Source of the DNA: an uncultured Porphyromonadaceae bacterium
GTDB lineage: Bacteria; Bacteroidota; Bacteroidia; Bacteroidales; Muribaculaceae
Reading direction: 5' to 3'
DNA length: 64,000 bases
NCBI GenBank assembly: GCA_937921035.1
Contig: CALEUL010000061.1
Location: 62,001 to 126,000, forward strand
Positions 27,301 through 34,791 of this stretch are shown here, piece after piece. How positions within the stretch are numbered: the first letter of the stretch is position 1; each line of letters starts with the position of its first letter. The translations under genes and the position numbers were made by a program. Below the pieces are notes generated by a model. The model saw nothing but the letters and a program-made list of their open reading frames with translations. It had not been told where the DNA came from and did no database searches.

Positions 27301-28818
27301 ATATATTCTATCGAAGACCTTGCGCAGCTTATATTCGACCTCAAGAACGTTAATCCGTGCGCAAAAGTGAGCGTTAAACTCGTTGCAGAAAGCGGCGTTG
27401 GCACAATCGCTGCCGGCGTGGCAAAAGCCAAGAGCGATCTTATCACCATCAGCGGCAGCGACGGAGGCACCGGAGCATCTCCCGTAAGTTCCATCCGCTA
27501 TGCGGGCGTTCCTGTGGAAATAGGTCTTGCTGAGACCCAGCAGACACTGGTAATGAACAATCTGCGCGGGCTGGTGAAGCTACAGGCCGACGGACAGCTG
27601 AAAACCGGACGCGACGTGCTTGTAATGGCTATGCTCGGCGCCGAAGAATTCGGCTTCGCCACAAGTATCCTTATTGTACTCGGATGCGTGATGATGCGCA
27701 AATGCCACATGAACACCTGCCCTATGGGAGTGGCCACACAGAGCGAGGAACTGCGCAAACGCTTCATAGGACGATCGGAATATGTTGTAAACTTTTTCCG
27801 TTTCCTCGCCCGCGACATAAGGCAGACAATGGCAAGCCTGGGAATCCGCCGTCTGGACGATATCATCGGCCGCGCCGACCTCCTGCAGGTGAAAAAGGAA
27901 ACAGTCGCCGAATTCGCTCCGGGACTCGACCTCGCCAACATCCTATACATGCCATCCGAAGCTGCTGTCAATTCCATACTCAACACCGCACGGCAGGCAC
28001 ACGAAATCTACAAGGTACTCGACCGCGAAATAATATCACGCGCCTACCCTGCTCTCACCTCGGGCATGATGGTAGACCTCGAATTCCCAATTAAAAATAC
28101 CGACCGCGCCACAGGCGCCATGCTCTCCGGCGAGATTGCAAAAAAATTCGGCGAGGAAGGTCTGCCTGCCGACACAGTGCGCTGCACGTTCAAGGGTGCT
28201 TCCGGACAGAGCTTCGGAGCATTCCTGCCCCACGGTGTGTGCTTCCGCCTTGTAGGCGACGCCAACGACTACGTTGGCAAATCGCTCTCCGGCGGCAAGA
28301 TTGTGATTGTTCCGCCCGAAGGTTCTACTTTTGCTCCCGAGGACAACATCATAGCCGGAAACACCATCCTATACGGCGCGACATCCGGCGAAGTATACAT
28401 CAACGGTCGCGTGGGTGAACGTTTCTGCGTCCGTAACTCCGGCGCTACTGCCGTCGTGGAGGGCGTCGGCGACCATTGCTGCGAATACATGACAGGAGGC
28501 CGGACTGTTGTTCTCGGCACCACGGGCCGCAATTTCGCAGCCGGCATGAGCGGCGGCATCGCATACGTGTGGAACCCGAACGGCGACTTCGATTATTTCT
28601 GCAACATGGAAATGGTGGAACTGTCGCTGATAGAGGACGTTGCCGACAACCGTGAGCTGCACAGGCTTATATCGGCACACTACAAGCACACACGCTCGCC
28701 GTTGGCGGCACGCATGCTCGACAACTGGGACGAATATGTTCCACAGTTCCTTAAAGTGATTCCTGTGGAGTACAAGAAAGTGCTTGAAGCAGCAAAAGCA
28801 AAAAAACATCAAAGTTGA
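24349..28818 (+). CDS. gltB: Glutamate synthase large subunit
   Basis: 1489 residues, normal length for the alpha subunit. It makes two glutamates from glutamine and 2-oxoglutarate. The class II amidotransferase domain starts at Cys21 (HDACGVGLLV), which would become the N-terminal nucleophile after removal of a short propeptide. The central and FMN-binding domains follow (SGSDGGTGASP and nearby residues), with the 3Fe-4S cysteines at 1113, 1119 and 1124 (CVMMRKCHMNTCPMG), and a C-terminal GXGXG beta-helix (GASGQSFGAF, GEVYINGRVGERFCVRNSGA). gltD follows after 20 bases, so the two make one operon from the promoter at 24293-24324. The pair is the main ammonia-assimilation route together with glutamine synthetase. 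Confidence 0.97.
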   Translation: MKGLHEGHCGLYNPRHEHDACGVGLLVNVNGIKSHRLVEQGLQVLEHMVHRGAEGADPKTGDGAGIMVQVPHEFILLQGIPVPEKGRYGTGLVFLPQDTESQQIILDIIEREALGLGLKLMAVRDVPTNNAQLGEVARMAEPDIKQIFISDEETNNPIEVPLYLLRKSVERKVAASGIPGKNDFYIVSLSSRTIIYKGMLSSLQLRYYYPDLMNPRFTTAMALVHSRFSTNTFPTWALAQPFRLLGHNGEINTIQGNRLWMKARESMLTAEPFMGRDLTPVIQPRMSDSASLDNVLEYFVMAGMSLPHALAMLVPESFNDKNPISPELKAFYEYHSILMEAWDGPAALLFSDGRYAGGMLDRNGLRPARYLITNNDTVVMASEMGVLPFDPSEIKCKGRLRPGKMMMVDMQEGRIYHDEELKAKLASEFPYRDWLGRNRISLDSITSGRQIPVSVPDLHRLETAFLYNREEVEKIITPMATDAKEPVSSMGKDTPVALFSRKPQLFYNYFRQHFAQVTNPPIDPLREELVMSLDSYIGAVKLSLIELSPDMCKMVLLKRPIITNRELDLLCNLRYKGFNTRKLDMTFPVAEGAEGLERGIERLCADAEKAVDEGCNYVILSDRGVDAQNAPIPSLLATSAVHHHLIEKKKRVQTALVIETAEAREVMHFALLVGYGASAINPYLAFAVLDDLVKRRELQLDFNTAATNFVKAVDKGLLKVMSKMGISTITSYKGAQLFEAIGLNNGLCQRYLGDTESKIGGKDTSEIAVDILEAHARAFGQQTDPEAPLPFVGQYAYRRDGEQHAWNPETIATLQLATKLNDFGKFKEFTHLVDEKKEPLFIRDFLEFKKGNPIPVDEVEPEEDIMRRFVTGAMSFGAISREAHEAIAIAMNTIGARSNTGEGGEDSARFSTPARSAIKQVASGRFGVTAEYLVNADEIQIKIAQGAKPGEGGQLPGFKVDEIIARTRRSIAGLTLISPPPHHDIYSIEDLAQLIFDLKNVNPCAKVSVKLVAESGVGTIAAGVAKAKSDLITISGSDGGTGASPVSSIRYAGVPVEIGLAETQQTLVMNNLRGLVKLQADGQLKTGRDVLVMAMLGAEEFGFATSILIVLGCVMMRKCHMNTCPMGVATQSEELRKRFIGRSEYVVNFFRFLARDIRQTMASLGIRRLDDIIGRADLLQVKKETVAEFAPGLDLANILYMPSEAAVNSILNTARQAHEIYKVLDREIISRAYPALTSGMMVDLEFPIKNTDRATGAMLSGEIAKKFGEEGLPADTVRCTFKGASGQSFGAFLPHGVCFRLVGDANDYVGKSLSGGKIVIVPPEGSTFAPEDNIIAGNTILYGATSGEVYINGRVGERFCVRNSGATAVVEGVGDHCCEYMTGGRTVVLGTTGRNFAAGMSGGIAYVWNPNGDFDYFCNMEMVELSLIEDVADNRELHRLISAHYKHTRSPLAARMLDNWDEYVPQFLKVIPVEYKKVLEAAKAKKHQS

Positions 28819-28838
28819 ACCCGTAAACACAACATATA

Positions 28839-30263
28839 ATGGGAAATCCCAAAGCATTCATGACCGTAAACCGAAAAGAGGGCGGCTATCGCCCTGTTGA
28901 CGAACGCGTCCGCGACTACAACGAAGTGGAAATGAGGCTCAACCCCGTGGAACGGCGCGAACAGGCCTCGCGGTGTATGGACTGCGGCACGCCGTTCTGC
29001 CACTGGAGCTGCCCCTTAGGCAACCGCCAGCCCGAATGGCAGGACCGCCTATACAAAAATGACATTGAGGGCGCATACCGCCTGCTGTCGGCAACAGACG
29101 ACTTTCCCGAGTTCACAGGCCGCGTATGCCCCGCCCTATGCGAGAAAGGATGCGTGCTTAACCGCAGCCATCAGCCTGTTACGGTACGCGAAAACGAACT
29201 TGCCATAGTAGAGACGGCTTTCGCCGAAGGACGCATAAAACCCTGTCCTCCCCGTACCCGCACCGGCAAGCGCGTCGCCGTTATCGGTTCCGGCCCTGCC
29301 GGCCTCGCATGTGCCAATCGCCTCAATCACAGCGGTCATTCGGTAACCGTTTTCGAGAAAAACGAGGCTCCCGGCGGCCTGCTGCGCTTCGGCATACCAG
29401 ATTTCAAGCTCGACAAAGCTGTTATTGACCGACGCATAGCCCTTATGGAGGCCGAAGGCGTGGAATTCCGTTGCGGCGTGCATGTCGGCAAAGATATTAC
29501 TGCAAAAGAGCTTCTCGAAGGCTACGACGCCGTGTGTCTTGCTATGGGTGCCGAAGTGCCGAGGAATCTGAATGTGGAAGGACGCGACCTGCCAGGCGTA
29601 CACTTCGCACTCGAGTTTCTGCAGCAGCAGAACCGTGTAAATGCCGGTACCGAGGTAGCCGAAGGGAACCGTATCAGTGCCCGAGGGAAGAATGTGCTTG
29701 TAATCGGCGGCGGCGATACGGGCAGCGACTGTGTAGGTACCGCACACCGTCAGGGCGCCCTCTCGGTAACACAGATAGAGATTATGCCCAAGCCTCCGGT
29801 GAACGAAAATCCCGCGACACCGTGGCCCTATTGGCCCGTTGTTCTCAAAACCACCAGCAGCCATCAGGAAGGATGCGACCGCCGTTGGCTTCTCGACACC
29901 ACGCGTTTTATAGCCGGCAACGACGGAAAAGTGGCTCAGGCCGAGGTTGAAGAAGTGCTATGGGAAAACGATCCTTCCGGCGGACGTCCAAAATTAGTGC
30001 ACACCGGCCGTAAACATACTATCAAGGCAGACCTTGTACTTTTGGCAATGGGTTTCACCGGCCCCGTGGCCGAAGGTCTGCTTGACCAGTCAGGCGTTGA
30101 AAAAGACGCACGAGGCAATGTGCGTGCCGACGACACCACTCGTGCAACAAACGTAGCTAAAGTATTCGCCGCCGGCGACGTTGCCTCCGGCGCTTCCCTG
30201 GTGGTACGGGCCATCGCCTCGGGACGCGCTGCAGCCGCCGGCATCAACGATTTCCTCTCATAA
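28839..30263 (+). CDS. gltD: Glutamate synthase small subunit
   Basis: 474 residues. The beta subunit passes electrons from NAD(P)H through FAD and iron-sulphur centres to GltB. The N-terminal cysteine clusters are complete (CMDCGTPFCHWSCP with Cys46, 49, 54, 58; CPALCEKGCVLNR further on). The FAD dinucleotide fold shows GSGPAGLACANR near residue 150 and the NAD(P)H fold GGGDTGSDCVGT near 290. The C-terminal ATNVAKVFAAGDVASGASLVV segment is the conserved flavin-binding end. It is the second gene of the gltBD operon and is followed by a strong stem-loop. Confidence 0.97.
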   Translation: MGNPKAFMTVNRKEGGYRPVDERVRDYNEVEMRLNPVERREQASRCMDCGTPFCHWSCPLGNRQPEWQDRLYKNDIEGAYRLLSATDDFPEFTGRVCPALCEKGCVLNRSHQPVTVRENELAIVETAFAEGRIKPCPPRTRTGKRVAVIGSGPAGLACANRLNHSGHSVTVFEKNEAPGGLLRFGIPDFKLDKAVIDRRIALMEAEGVEFRCGVHVGKDITAKELLEGYDAVCLAMGAEVPRNLNVEGRDLPGVHFALEFLQQQNRVNAGTEVAEGNRISARGKNVLVIGGGDTGSDCVGTAHRQGALSVTQIEIMPKPPVNENPATPWPYWPVVLKTTSSHQEGCDRRWLLDTTRFIAGNDGKVAQAEVEEVLWENDPSGGRPKLVHTGRKHTIKADLVLLAMGFTGPVAEGLLDQSGVEKDARGNVRADDTTRATNVAKVFAAGDVASGASLVVRAIASGRAAAAGINDFLS

Positions 30264-30301
30264 GAGAGTATGCAGGACAAAGACTTCGAAATCAAATAAT
30301 T

Positions 30302-30339
30302 AAAAGGGAACCACTGGCAAAAACTTGTGGTTCCCTTTT
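30302..30339. terminator. Bidirectional terminator between gltD and a convergent lipoprotein gene
   Basis: A perfect 13-bp stem, AAAAGGGAACCAC (30302-30314) with GTGGTTCCCTTTT (30327-30339), has A/T runs on both sides and so can serve both converging genes. Confidence 0.9.
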
Positions 30340-30373
30340 AATTAGATATCAAATCATTAATTCAAAAATAGTC

Positions 30374-31132
30374 TTACATAATTGACGAAGTTACAAGGAA
30401 ATGAACTTGTGTGTATAAGCTTTCATATCTTATATTCACTATAACTTCTGCTTTGCCATAGGGAGTATATGATGAGTTTGAGAACTTTATTTCATTGTTC
30501 TGAACAGTAACCTGTATGTTATCCCGTAAATCAGTATTCCCTTCTTCTGAAGCATATACGGTATATCCGGAATCAATTTTTACGTTCTTGTCGAAGGTAT
30601 ATGTCGCATACTCTCCGTATACAGAACTATCCCATGATTTCAAGTAAACAGGAAATGCTGTACCCCATTCAGGGAGAACATTTGTATATACGTTTGGAAA
30701 ACATTCGGCATATCTTACTTTCGCACCGCTTATATCGTTATCCTTATCATAAATCCACGAATCTACATATACATTATAGTAGTTGGATTTTATGGGAAGT
30801 GCGCGGGCACCGGCTATTGTCCGGATATCTCCGGCAAGGGTAATCTGATAGAAATTACCCGGCGTGACTGCAACCTGCTGAGCGATTTGAGAAAGATTGG
30901 GATTTTGATTTAAACTGCCTTTCTTTCCAAGATCGGCAATACCGCAATTATTTGTTGTGAAATTAACAGATGTATTGATGTAAACATCCGACCCGCCAAT
31001 AGTGGATTCACTATCTCCAATCATCATGTTCAACTGGATGGCGTTAGCCGGAATTTGAGGTTCATCGTCATCGCTGCAAGAAACACCCGTAATAGCAACA
31101 AATGCAATTAACGTACCTAAAAGTTTGTTCAT
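30374..31132 (-). CDS. Lipoprotein of unknown function, DUF5036-like
   Basis: 252 residues from the ATG at 31132 (MNKLLGTLIAFVAITGVSC), chosen because it gives a compact lipoprotein signal with Cys19; an in-frame ATG at 31162 would add ten basic residues. The mature part has IQLNMMIGDSEST, DVYINTSVNF, GIADLGKKGSLNQNPNLSQIA, VTPGNFYQIT and YYNVYVDSWI, a sequence layout I associate with the DUF5036 lipoproteins of Bacteroidales. That family has no known function. The gene is isolated, more AT-rich than most of the window, and convergent with gltD across a shared terminator. Confidence 0.65.
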   Translation of the reverse strand: MNKLLGTLIAFVAITGVSCSDDDEPQIPANAIQLNMMIGDSESTIGGSDVYINTSVNFTTNNCGIADLGKKGSLNQNPNLSQIAQQVAVTPGNFYQITLAGDIRTIAGARALPIKSNYYNVYVDSWIYDKDNDISGAKVRYAECFPNVYTNVLPEWGTAFPVYLKSWDSSVYGEYATYTFDKNVKIDSGYTVYASEEGNTDLRDNIQVTVQNNEIKFSNSSYTPYGKAEVIVNIRYESLYTQVHFLVTSSIM

Positions 31133-31302
31133 ACCTATTGTTTTTCTATTCTTATTATTCAAAATGTCGCGAAAAGGTCGATACTCTTACATCGCAGATT
31201 TACTAAATATATATGTAAGCAACGCTATAATCGACAGAAAAATAATAACGACACAATACTCTAAATTTGAAACGGAGTAGGCCGAGTTTGGAGAAAAAGA
31301 AC

Positions 31303-31310
31303 TAATTTTG
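31303..31310 (+). promoter_or_regulatory. -7 box TAATTTTG ahead of the DUF486 gene
   Basis: Exact TAnnTTTG match 17 bases ahead of the ATG at 31327, implying a very short leader. No well-spaced -33 box is seen. Confidence 0.55.
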
Positions 31311-31326
31311 CGCAAAATTTAGGATT

Positions 31327-31704
31327 ATGAAATCAGCATTAGCCACTATCATCCTTCTTATAATCTCCAACGTATTCATGACATTCGCATGGTACGGCCA
31401 TCTTAAATTACAAACAAGCGGTCTGTCGCGCAACTGGCCGCTGTTTGCCGTGATACTGTTCTCGTGGGGAATAGCGCTGCTGGAGTACTGCTTTATGGTT
31501 CCCGCAAACCGAATAGGCTTCCAGGAGAACGGCGGACCGTTCTCCCTGTTCCAGCTGAAAATAATTCAGGAGGTGATAACGCTTACGGTATTCACCATTG
31601 TTGCCATGTTTCTCTTTCAGGGCCAGCGTCTGCAATGGAACCACATAGCGGCGTTCCTCTGTCTTGTAGGCGCTGTATGCTTCACATTCCTGCCGACAAA
31701 GTGA
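31327..31704 (+). CDS. DMT-superfamily-like small membrane protein (DUF486)
   Basis: 125 residues with four hydrophobic segments (about 4-22, 36-58, 75-95, 103-122), the form of DUF486/DMT-type proteins. Family-like stretches are MTFAWYGHLK, ALLEYCFMVPANRIG and FSLFQLKIIQEVITL. It sits in the inner membrane; small DMT proteins can be drug or metabolite exporters working as dimers, but DUF486 members have no established substrate. It is a single gene whose end lies one base from the end of the convergent neuB. Confidence 0.85.
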   Translation: MKSALATIILLIISNVFMTFAWYGHLKLQTSGLSRNWPLFAVILFSWGIALLEYCFMVPANRIGFQENGGPFSLFQLKIIQEVITLTVFTIVAMFLFQGQRLQWNHIAAFLCLVGAVCFTFLPTK

Positions 31705-31705
31705 A

Positions 31706-32716
31706 TTACCTGGTCTGCACACGCACAGGCTCGTCCACGGCATAATCGGCATCTGCCACAAGGCCAGCGACCATATCCCAGTATACAGCGCCAAGACCTG
31801 TGCCAGTGCGCTTTACGGTTAGATTATCGGCCGAAAATACCTCACCTTTGCGGATAGGGCGTTTAGCCACAATAGACTTCTGTACTACTTTCGATATTTC
31901 GACTTCCGATTTGTTCGGACGCTTCACACCGTCGCCCAGCGCTGCCTCTACTTCACGTATAGCCTTTACCATTGCGGCAAGTTCAACGGGATCGAGCGAT
32001 GCCTTATGGTCGGGGCCAGGCATGTTGCGGTCAAGCGTGAAATGTTTTTCAATTACTGTGGCACCCATCGCAACTGCAGCGACGGGTACAGATATACCCA
32101 AAGTATGGTCGGAATAGCCCACAGGGCAATTAAAAGCTGCCTTGAGCGTCTGCATTGCCCGTAGATTGACCTCGTCGTATGGACACGGATAGTTTGTGGT
32201 GCAATGCAGCAATGTAACCTCCGTGGCGCCGTTCTGCACAAGGGTATCGTATGCCACTGCAACCTGAGCGAGGGTAGACATACCGGTAGACAAAATTACG
32301 GGCAAGCGGTATGATGCTATCTCGCGAAGATACGGAATATTGGTAACCTCGCCTGAACCGATTTTTATAAGCGGCAGTTTGAGGTCATTGGCAAGGAAGG
32401 CCAGGCTTTCGCTCTCGTCGGGAGTCGAAAGAAACTGGATTCCTATTTTTTTGCAATGCTCCTGTATCACTCTGAAATCCTCGTACCGCAGTTCTAATTT
32501 TTTGAGCATGTCGAACTGGCTTTGTGCGGCATCGCCCGTGTTGCGGGCCTGATAGTCGGCAGTTGCGGTCTCGCGGCTCACAATCTTTTCGGTTTTCCAC
32601 GTCTGGAACTTTACGGCGTCGACACCGGCAGCGCGGGCGGCGTCGCACAACTGCAGCGCGAGCTGCAAATCTCCGTTATGGTTTACGCCTGCCTCGGCGA
32701 TTATATATGTCCTCAT
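31706..32716 (-). CDS. neuB: N-acetylneuraminate (or related nonulosonate) synthase
   Basis: 336 residues. NeuB-type enzymes condense phosphoenolpyruvate with ManNAc or a related amino-hexose to give a nine-carbon sialic-like acid. The TIM-barrel part begins IIAEAGVNHNGDL and includes KFQTWKTEKIVS, FLSTPDESESLAFL, IKIGSGEVTNIPYL, LSTGMSTLAQV, HCTTNYPCPYDEVNLRAM and EKHFTLDRNMPGPDHKASL; a C-terminal SAF/antifreeze-like domain begins near residue 280 (SIVAKRPIRKGEVFSADNL). All are hallmark segments. It is the last gene of a four-gene operon that also holds the NeuC-type epimerase. Whether the product is sialic or legionaminic acid cannot be told. Confidence 0.93.
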   Translation of the reverse strand: MRTYIIAEAGVNHNGDLQLALQLCDAARAAGVDAVKFQTWKTEKIVSRETATADYQARNTGDAAQSQFDMLKKLELRYEDFRVIQEHCKKIGIQFLSTPDESESLAFLANDLKLPLIKIGSGEVTNIPYLREIASYRLPVILSTGMSTLAQVAVAYDTLVQNGATEVTLLHCTTNYPCPYDEVNLRAMQTLKAAFNCPVGYSDHTLGISVPVAAVAMGATVIEKHFTLDRNMPGPDHKASLDPVELAAMVKAIREVEAALGDGVKRPNKSEVEISKVVQKSIVAKRPIRKGEVFSADNLTVKRTGTGLGAVYWDMVAGLVADADYAVDEPVRVQTR

Positions 32717-32734
32717 TTTTGAGCTGTTTATCGT

Positions 32735-33760
32735 TTAATATCTGTATTTCAGCAATCTTGACCCGTACAAAGCCTCTTTTTCAGGATTATCGGCAGCCCA
32801 CATAGCGCAGACGCGGTCATATTCAGGCTTGTTGAATATTATCTTGCCTATATGGAAGTCCATAAGTTCCTTGGAAAAACGGTGCTTGAAACGGAAGAGC
32901 GAATTATCAGGCGACCCGTCGGTACCACCGCCGAGATGGAACAGGCGCACACCGTGTTTCTTAAGCTCTAACGCCGCATTCCACAGCATGAAATTGTTCG
33001 GCGATAGTTTCAGATAATCCACATCGCTCCCCGAGAGATGATAATGGCCGTAGGGACCGGAGTGCATGAAAATAGCTGCTGCAATAACCTTTTCGTAATG
33101 CGACACAGTGCCGATGAAACTGTCCGGCAGCAGTGTGCGGAATCGTTCAAAATAGTTGTTATCGAAATAATAAAATCCGTCGGCCGAAAGCTTATCCATT
33201 GTTGCGCGGTAGAGACGTCTGAAATCGTCAAGAGCCGTAAAAGAATAATCTGCGTTGAAAACAAGACCGGACTTTGCGGCTTTTCTGATAACATTGCGGT
33301 TCTGCGTATGTATCTCGTTCAGCCATATATCATTTTCGCTGCCGTCAAGATTGATTGCGACTGTATGGCGGTTGAATAACGGCGTGCATAGCGTTCCGGC
33401 AAGACTGTGATTGCCAAGCAGCGGATGGAATCGCACAAAACCGGCAATATAGCCGTCGGCAACAGCCTCTGCGCTCATTTCCTCCATAGCGCGACGTATG
33501 AAAACAGAATCCGTAGTATTGGAGATAGGTCCGCCGTAGCCGTACGCACTCTCGAAATCTTTCACCACCGTACCGTCGGCCATCACCATTGTCCGCGAGA
33601 GGAAGGGGAACAGCAAAACCTTGTCGCCACTCCGATATACGAATGCTCGTGGCGTGTCGGCCTCGGTAGCACACAGCGAATGATATTCCTCAGTAAAATA
33701 CACGTCTTTTTCCGAGGGAGCGAGCATGTCGAGGTAGTTATTCCATTTCTCCGTTATCAT
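32735..33760 (-). CDS. FemAB/GNAT-fold acyltransferase-like protein of the nonulosonate cluster
   Basis: 341 residues, soluble. The sequence has the two-lobed FemAB-like acyltransferase layout: FESAYGYGGPISNT early, an NRNVIRKAAKSGL stretch in the middle, and ADGFYYFDNNYFERF and HYHLSGSDVDYLKLSPNNFMLW toward the end, the last being typical of the second GNAT-like lobe. Related proteins lie in surface-polysaccharide clusters and are thought to acylate or aminoacylate sugars. Its stop is 18 bases before neuB and its start overlaps the end of the gene before it by four bases, so it is part of the same operon. Donor and acceptor are unknown. Confidence 0.7.
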   Translation of the reverse strand: MITEKWNNYLDMLAPSEKDVYFTEEYHSLCATEADTPRAFVYRSGDKVLLFPFLSRTMVMADGTVVKDFESAYGYGGPISNTTDSVFIRRAMEEMSAEAVADGYIAGFVRFHPLLGNHSLAGTLCTPLFNRHTVAINLDGSENDIWLNEIHTQNRNVIRKAAKSGLVFNADYSFTALDDFRRLYRATMDKLSADGFYYFDNNYFERFRTLLPDSFIGTVSHYEKVIAAAIFMHSGPYGHYHLSGSDVDYLKLSPNNFMLWNAALELKKHGVRLFHLGGGTDGSPDNSLFRFKHRFSKELMDFHIGKIIFNKPEYDRVCAMWAADNPEKEALYGSRLLKYRY

Positions 33761-34791
33761 TGACGAGCGTATTTACTTAATATTTCAAGTATTCGGGCCA
33801 TATCGGTCTCGCTATAACGCTGGTCTGCAATCAGCGACAGCTCATGTGCCTCCAAGCGTGCGCCTGTTTGCAGAGGAAGACCCTCAAGCGGCCAGTGTAC
33901 AGGGCAGAATATGTTGTTTTCAAACATTTTCGCGCGTACTTCGTCGCGGTTGGCGAGACAAACGGGAATGAAGAACGGGACATCGCCACCTGACTGCTGT
34001 AAAAGTGGAGTTATACCGATATTCCGCAGCCCTTCCTGAAGGGAAGCGGCATTTGTACGACGTTTTTGCGCGGCGGCGACAATATCCACTCCGGCAAAGA
34101 GGCGGATGGTGCAGTCGGAAACGGCGCATTCAATTTCAGAATCTATCATCTGCTCACCCTTGCGAAGGATATCGAGGAACAGCGAATCATCACCGCCGCT
34201 CCCGGCGCCCTTCAGCAACAGACCGCTGTACTTGTACACCCAGAAAAGATTCTCGCGGGAGAACGCAGGAAGTGCAGTACCATCTGACGCCATTGCGAGG
34301 CCGCCATCCGGCACCGGGAACCATTTGCGCAGACTCGTAAAGCGATAGTCGGCATTGTCGGTCTTTGGATTCTGATAACTGTAGAAAGCCTGCACATCAT
34401 CCTCGATAATCACGGCATTGCCGGCACTGCGTAAATGGCGCACAGTAGCGGAGTGGTCCTGCATGCCGAAATAATTAATAAGGAGAACGGCATCAGAATC
34501 CGAAGTACGTTCCGCAAGACCGGCGGCAGGCATCAGAGATGCGTCGAGATTATAAAACTCATAGGCCAGACCGGCAAAACGGACAGTTTCGACAACCGAA
34601 GCACAAAGATAATCCGGCAGGAACACTCTGCGCACTCCCCTGCCCGATATGTGTCGCAGAATTGCCAGCAACGCACTACGGCCCGATGAATACGCTGTGC
34701 CCAGACCGGCGATATCCTCCGGCGACAGCAGGCATCGCACCGGGGCATCGTGGGCAATCTCCATTTCGCCGCCAATCACTTTCTGAAGCAT
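33757..34791 (-). CDS. DegT/DnrJ/EryC1/StrS-type aminotransferase-like protein
   Basis: 344 residues from the ATG at 34791 (MLQKVIGGE). The frame stays open another 249 bases upstream, but that part lies inside the neuC gene and has no family features, so the later start is chosen. It shows the fold-type-I PLP layout: YSSGRSALLAIL, VFLPDYLCASVV, LINYFGMQD, VIIEDDVQAFYS and SLRKWFPVPDGG, where the Lys of LRKW would hold PLP. Sugar aminotransferases of this group place an amino group on nucleotide sugars, as in legionaminic or bacillosamine-type pathways; the sequence is divergent, so the substrate is open. It overlaps the fused NeuC gene by 16 bases. Confidence 0.75.
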   Translation of the reverse strand: MLQKVIGGEMEIAHDAPVRCLLSPEDIAGLGTAYSSGRSALLAILRHISGRGVRRVFLPDYLCASVVETVRFAGLAYEFYNLDASLMPAAGLAERTSDSDAVLLINYFGMQDHSATVRHLRSAGNAVIIEDDVQAFYSYQNPKTDNADYRFTSLRKWFPVPDGGLAMASDGTALPAFSRENLFWVYKYSGLLLKGAGSGGDDSLFLDILRKGEQMIDSEIECAVSDCTIRLFAGVDIVAAAQKRRTNAASLQEGLRNIGITPLLQQSGGDVPFFIPVCLANRDEVRAKMFENNIFCPVHWPLEGLPLQTGARLEAHELSLIADQRYSETDMARILEILSKYARQ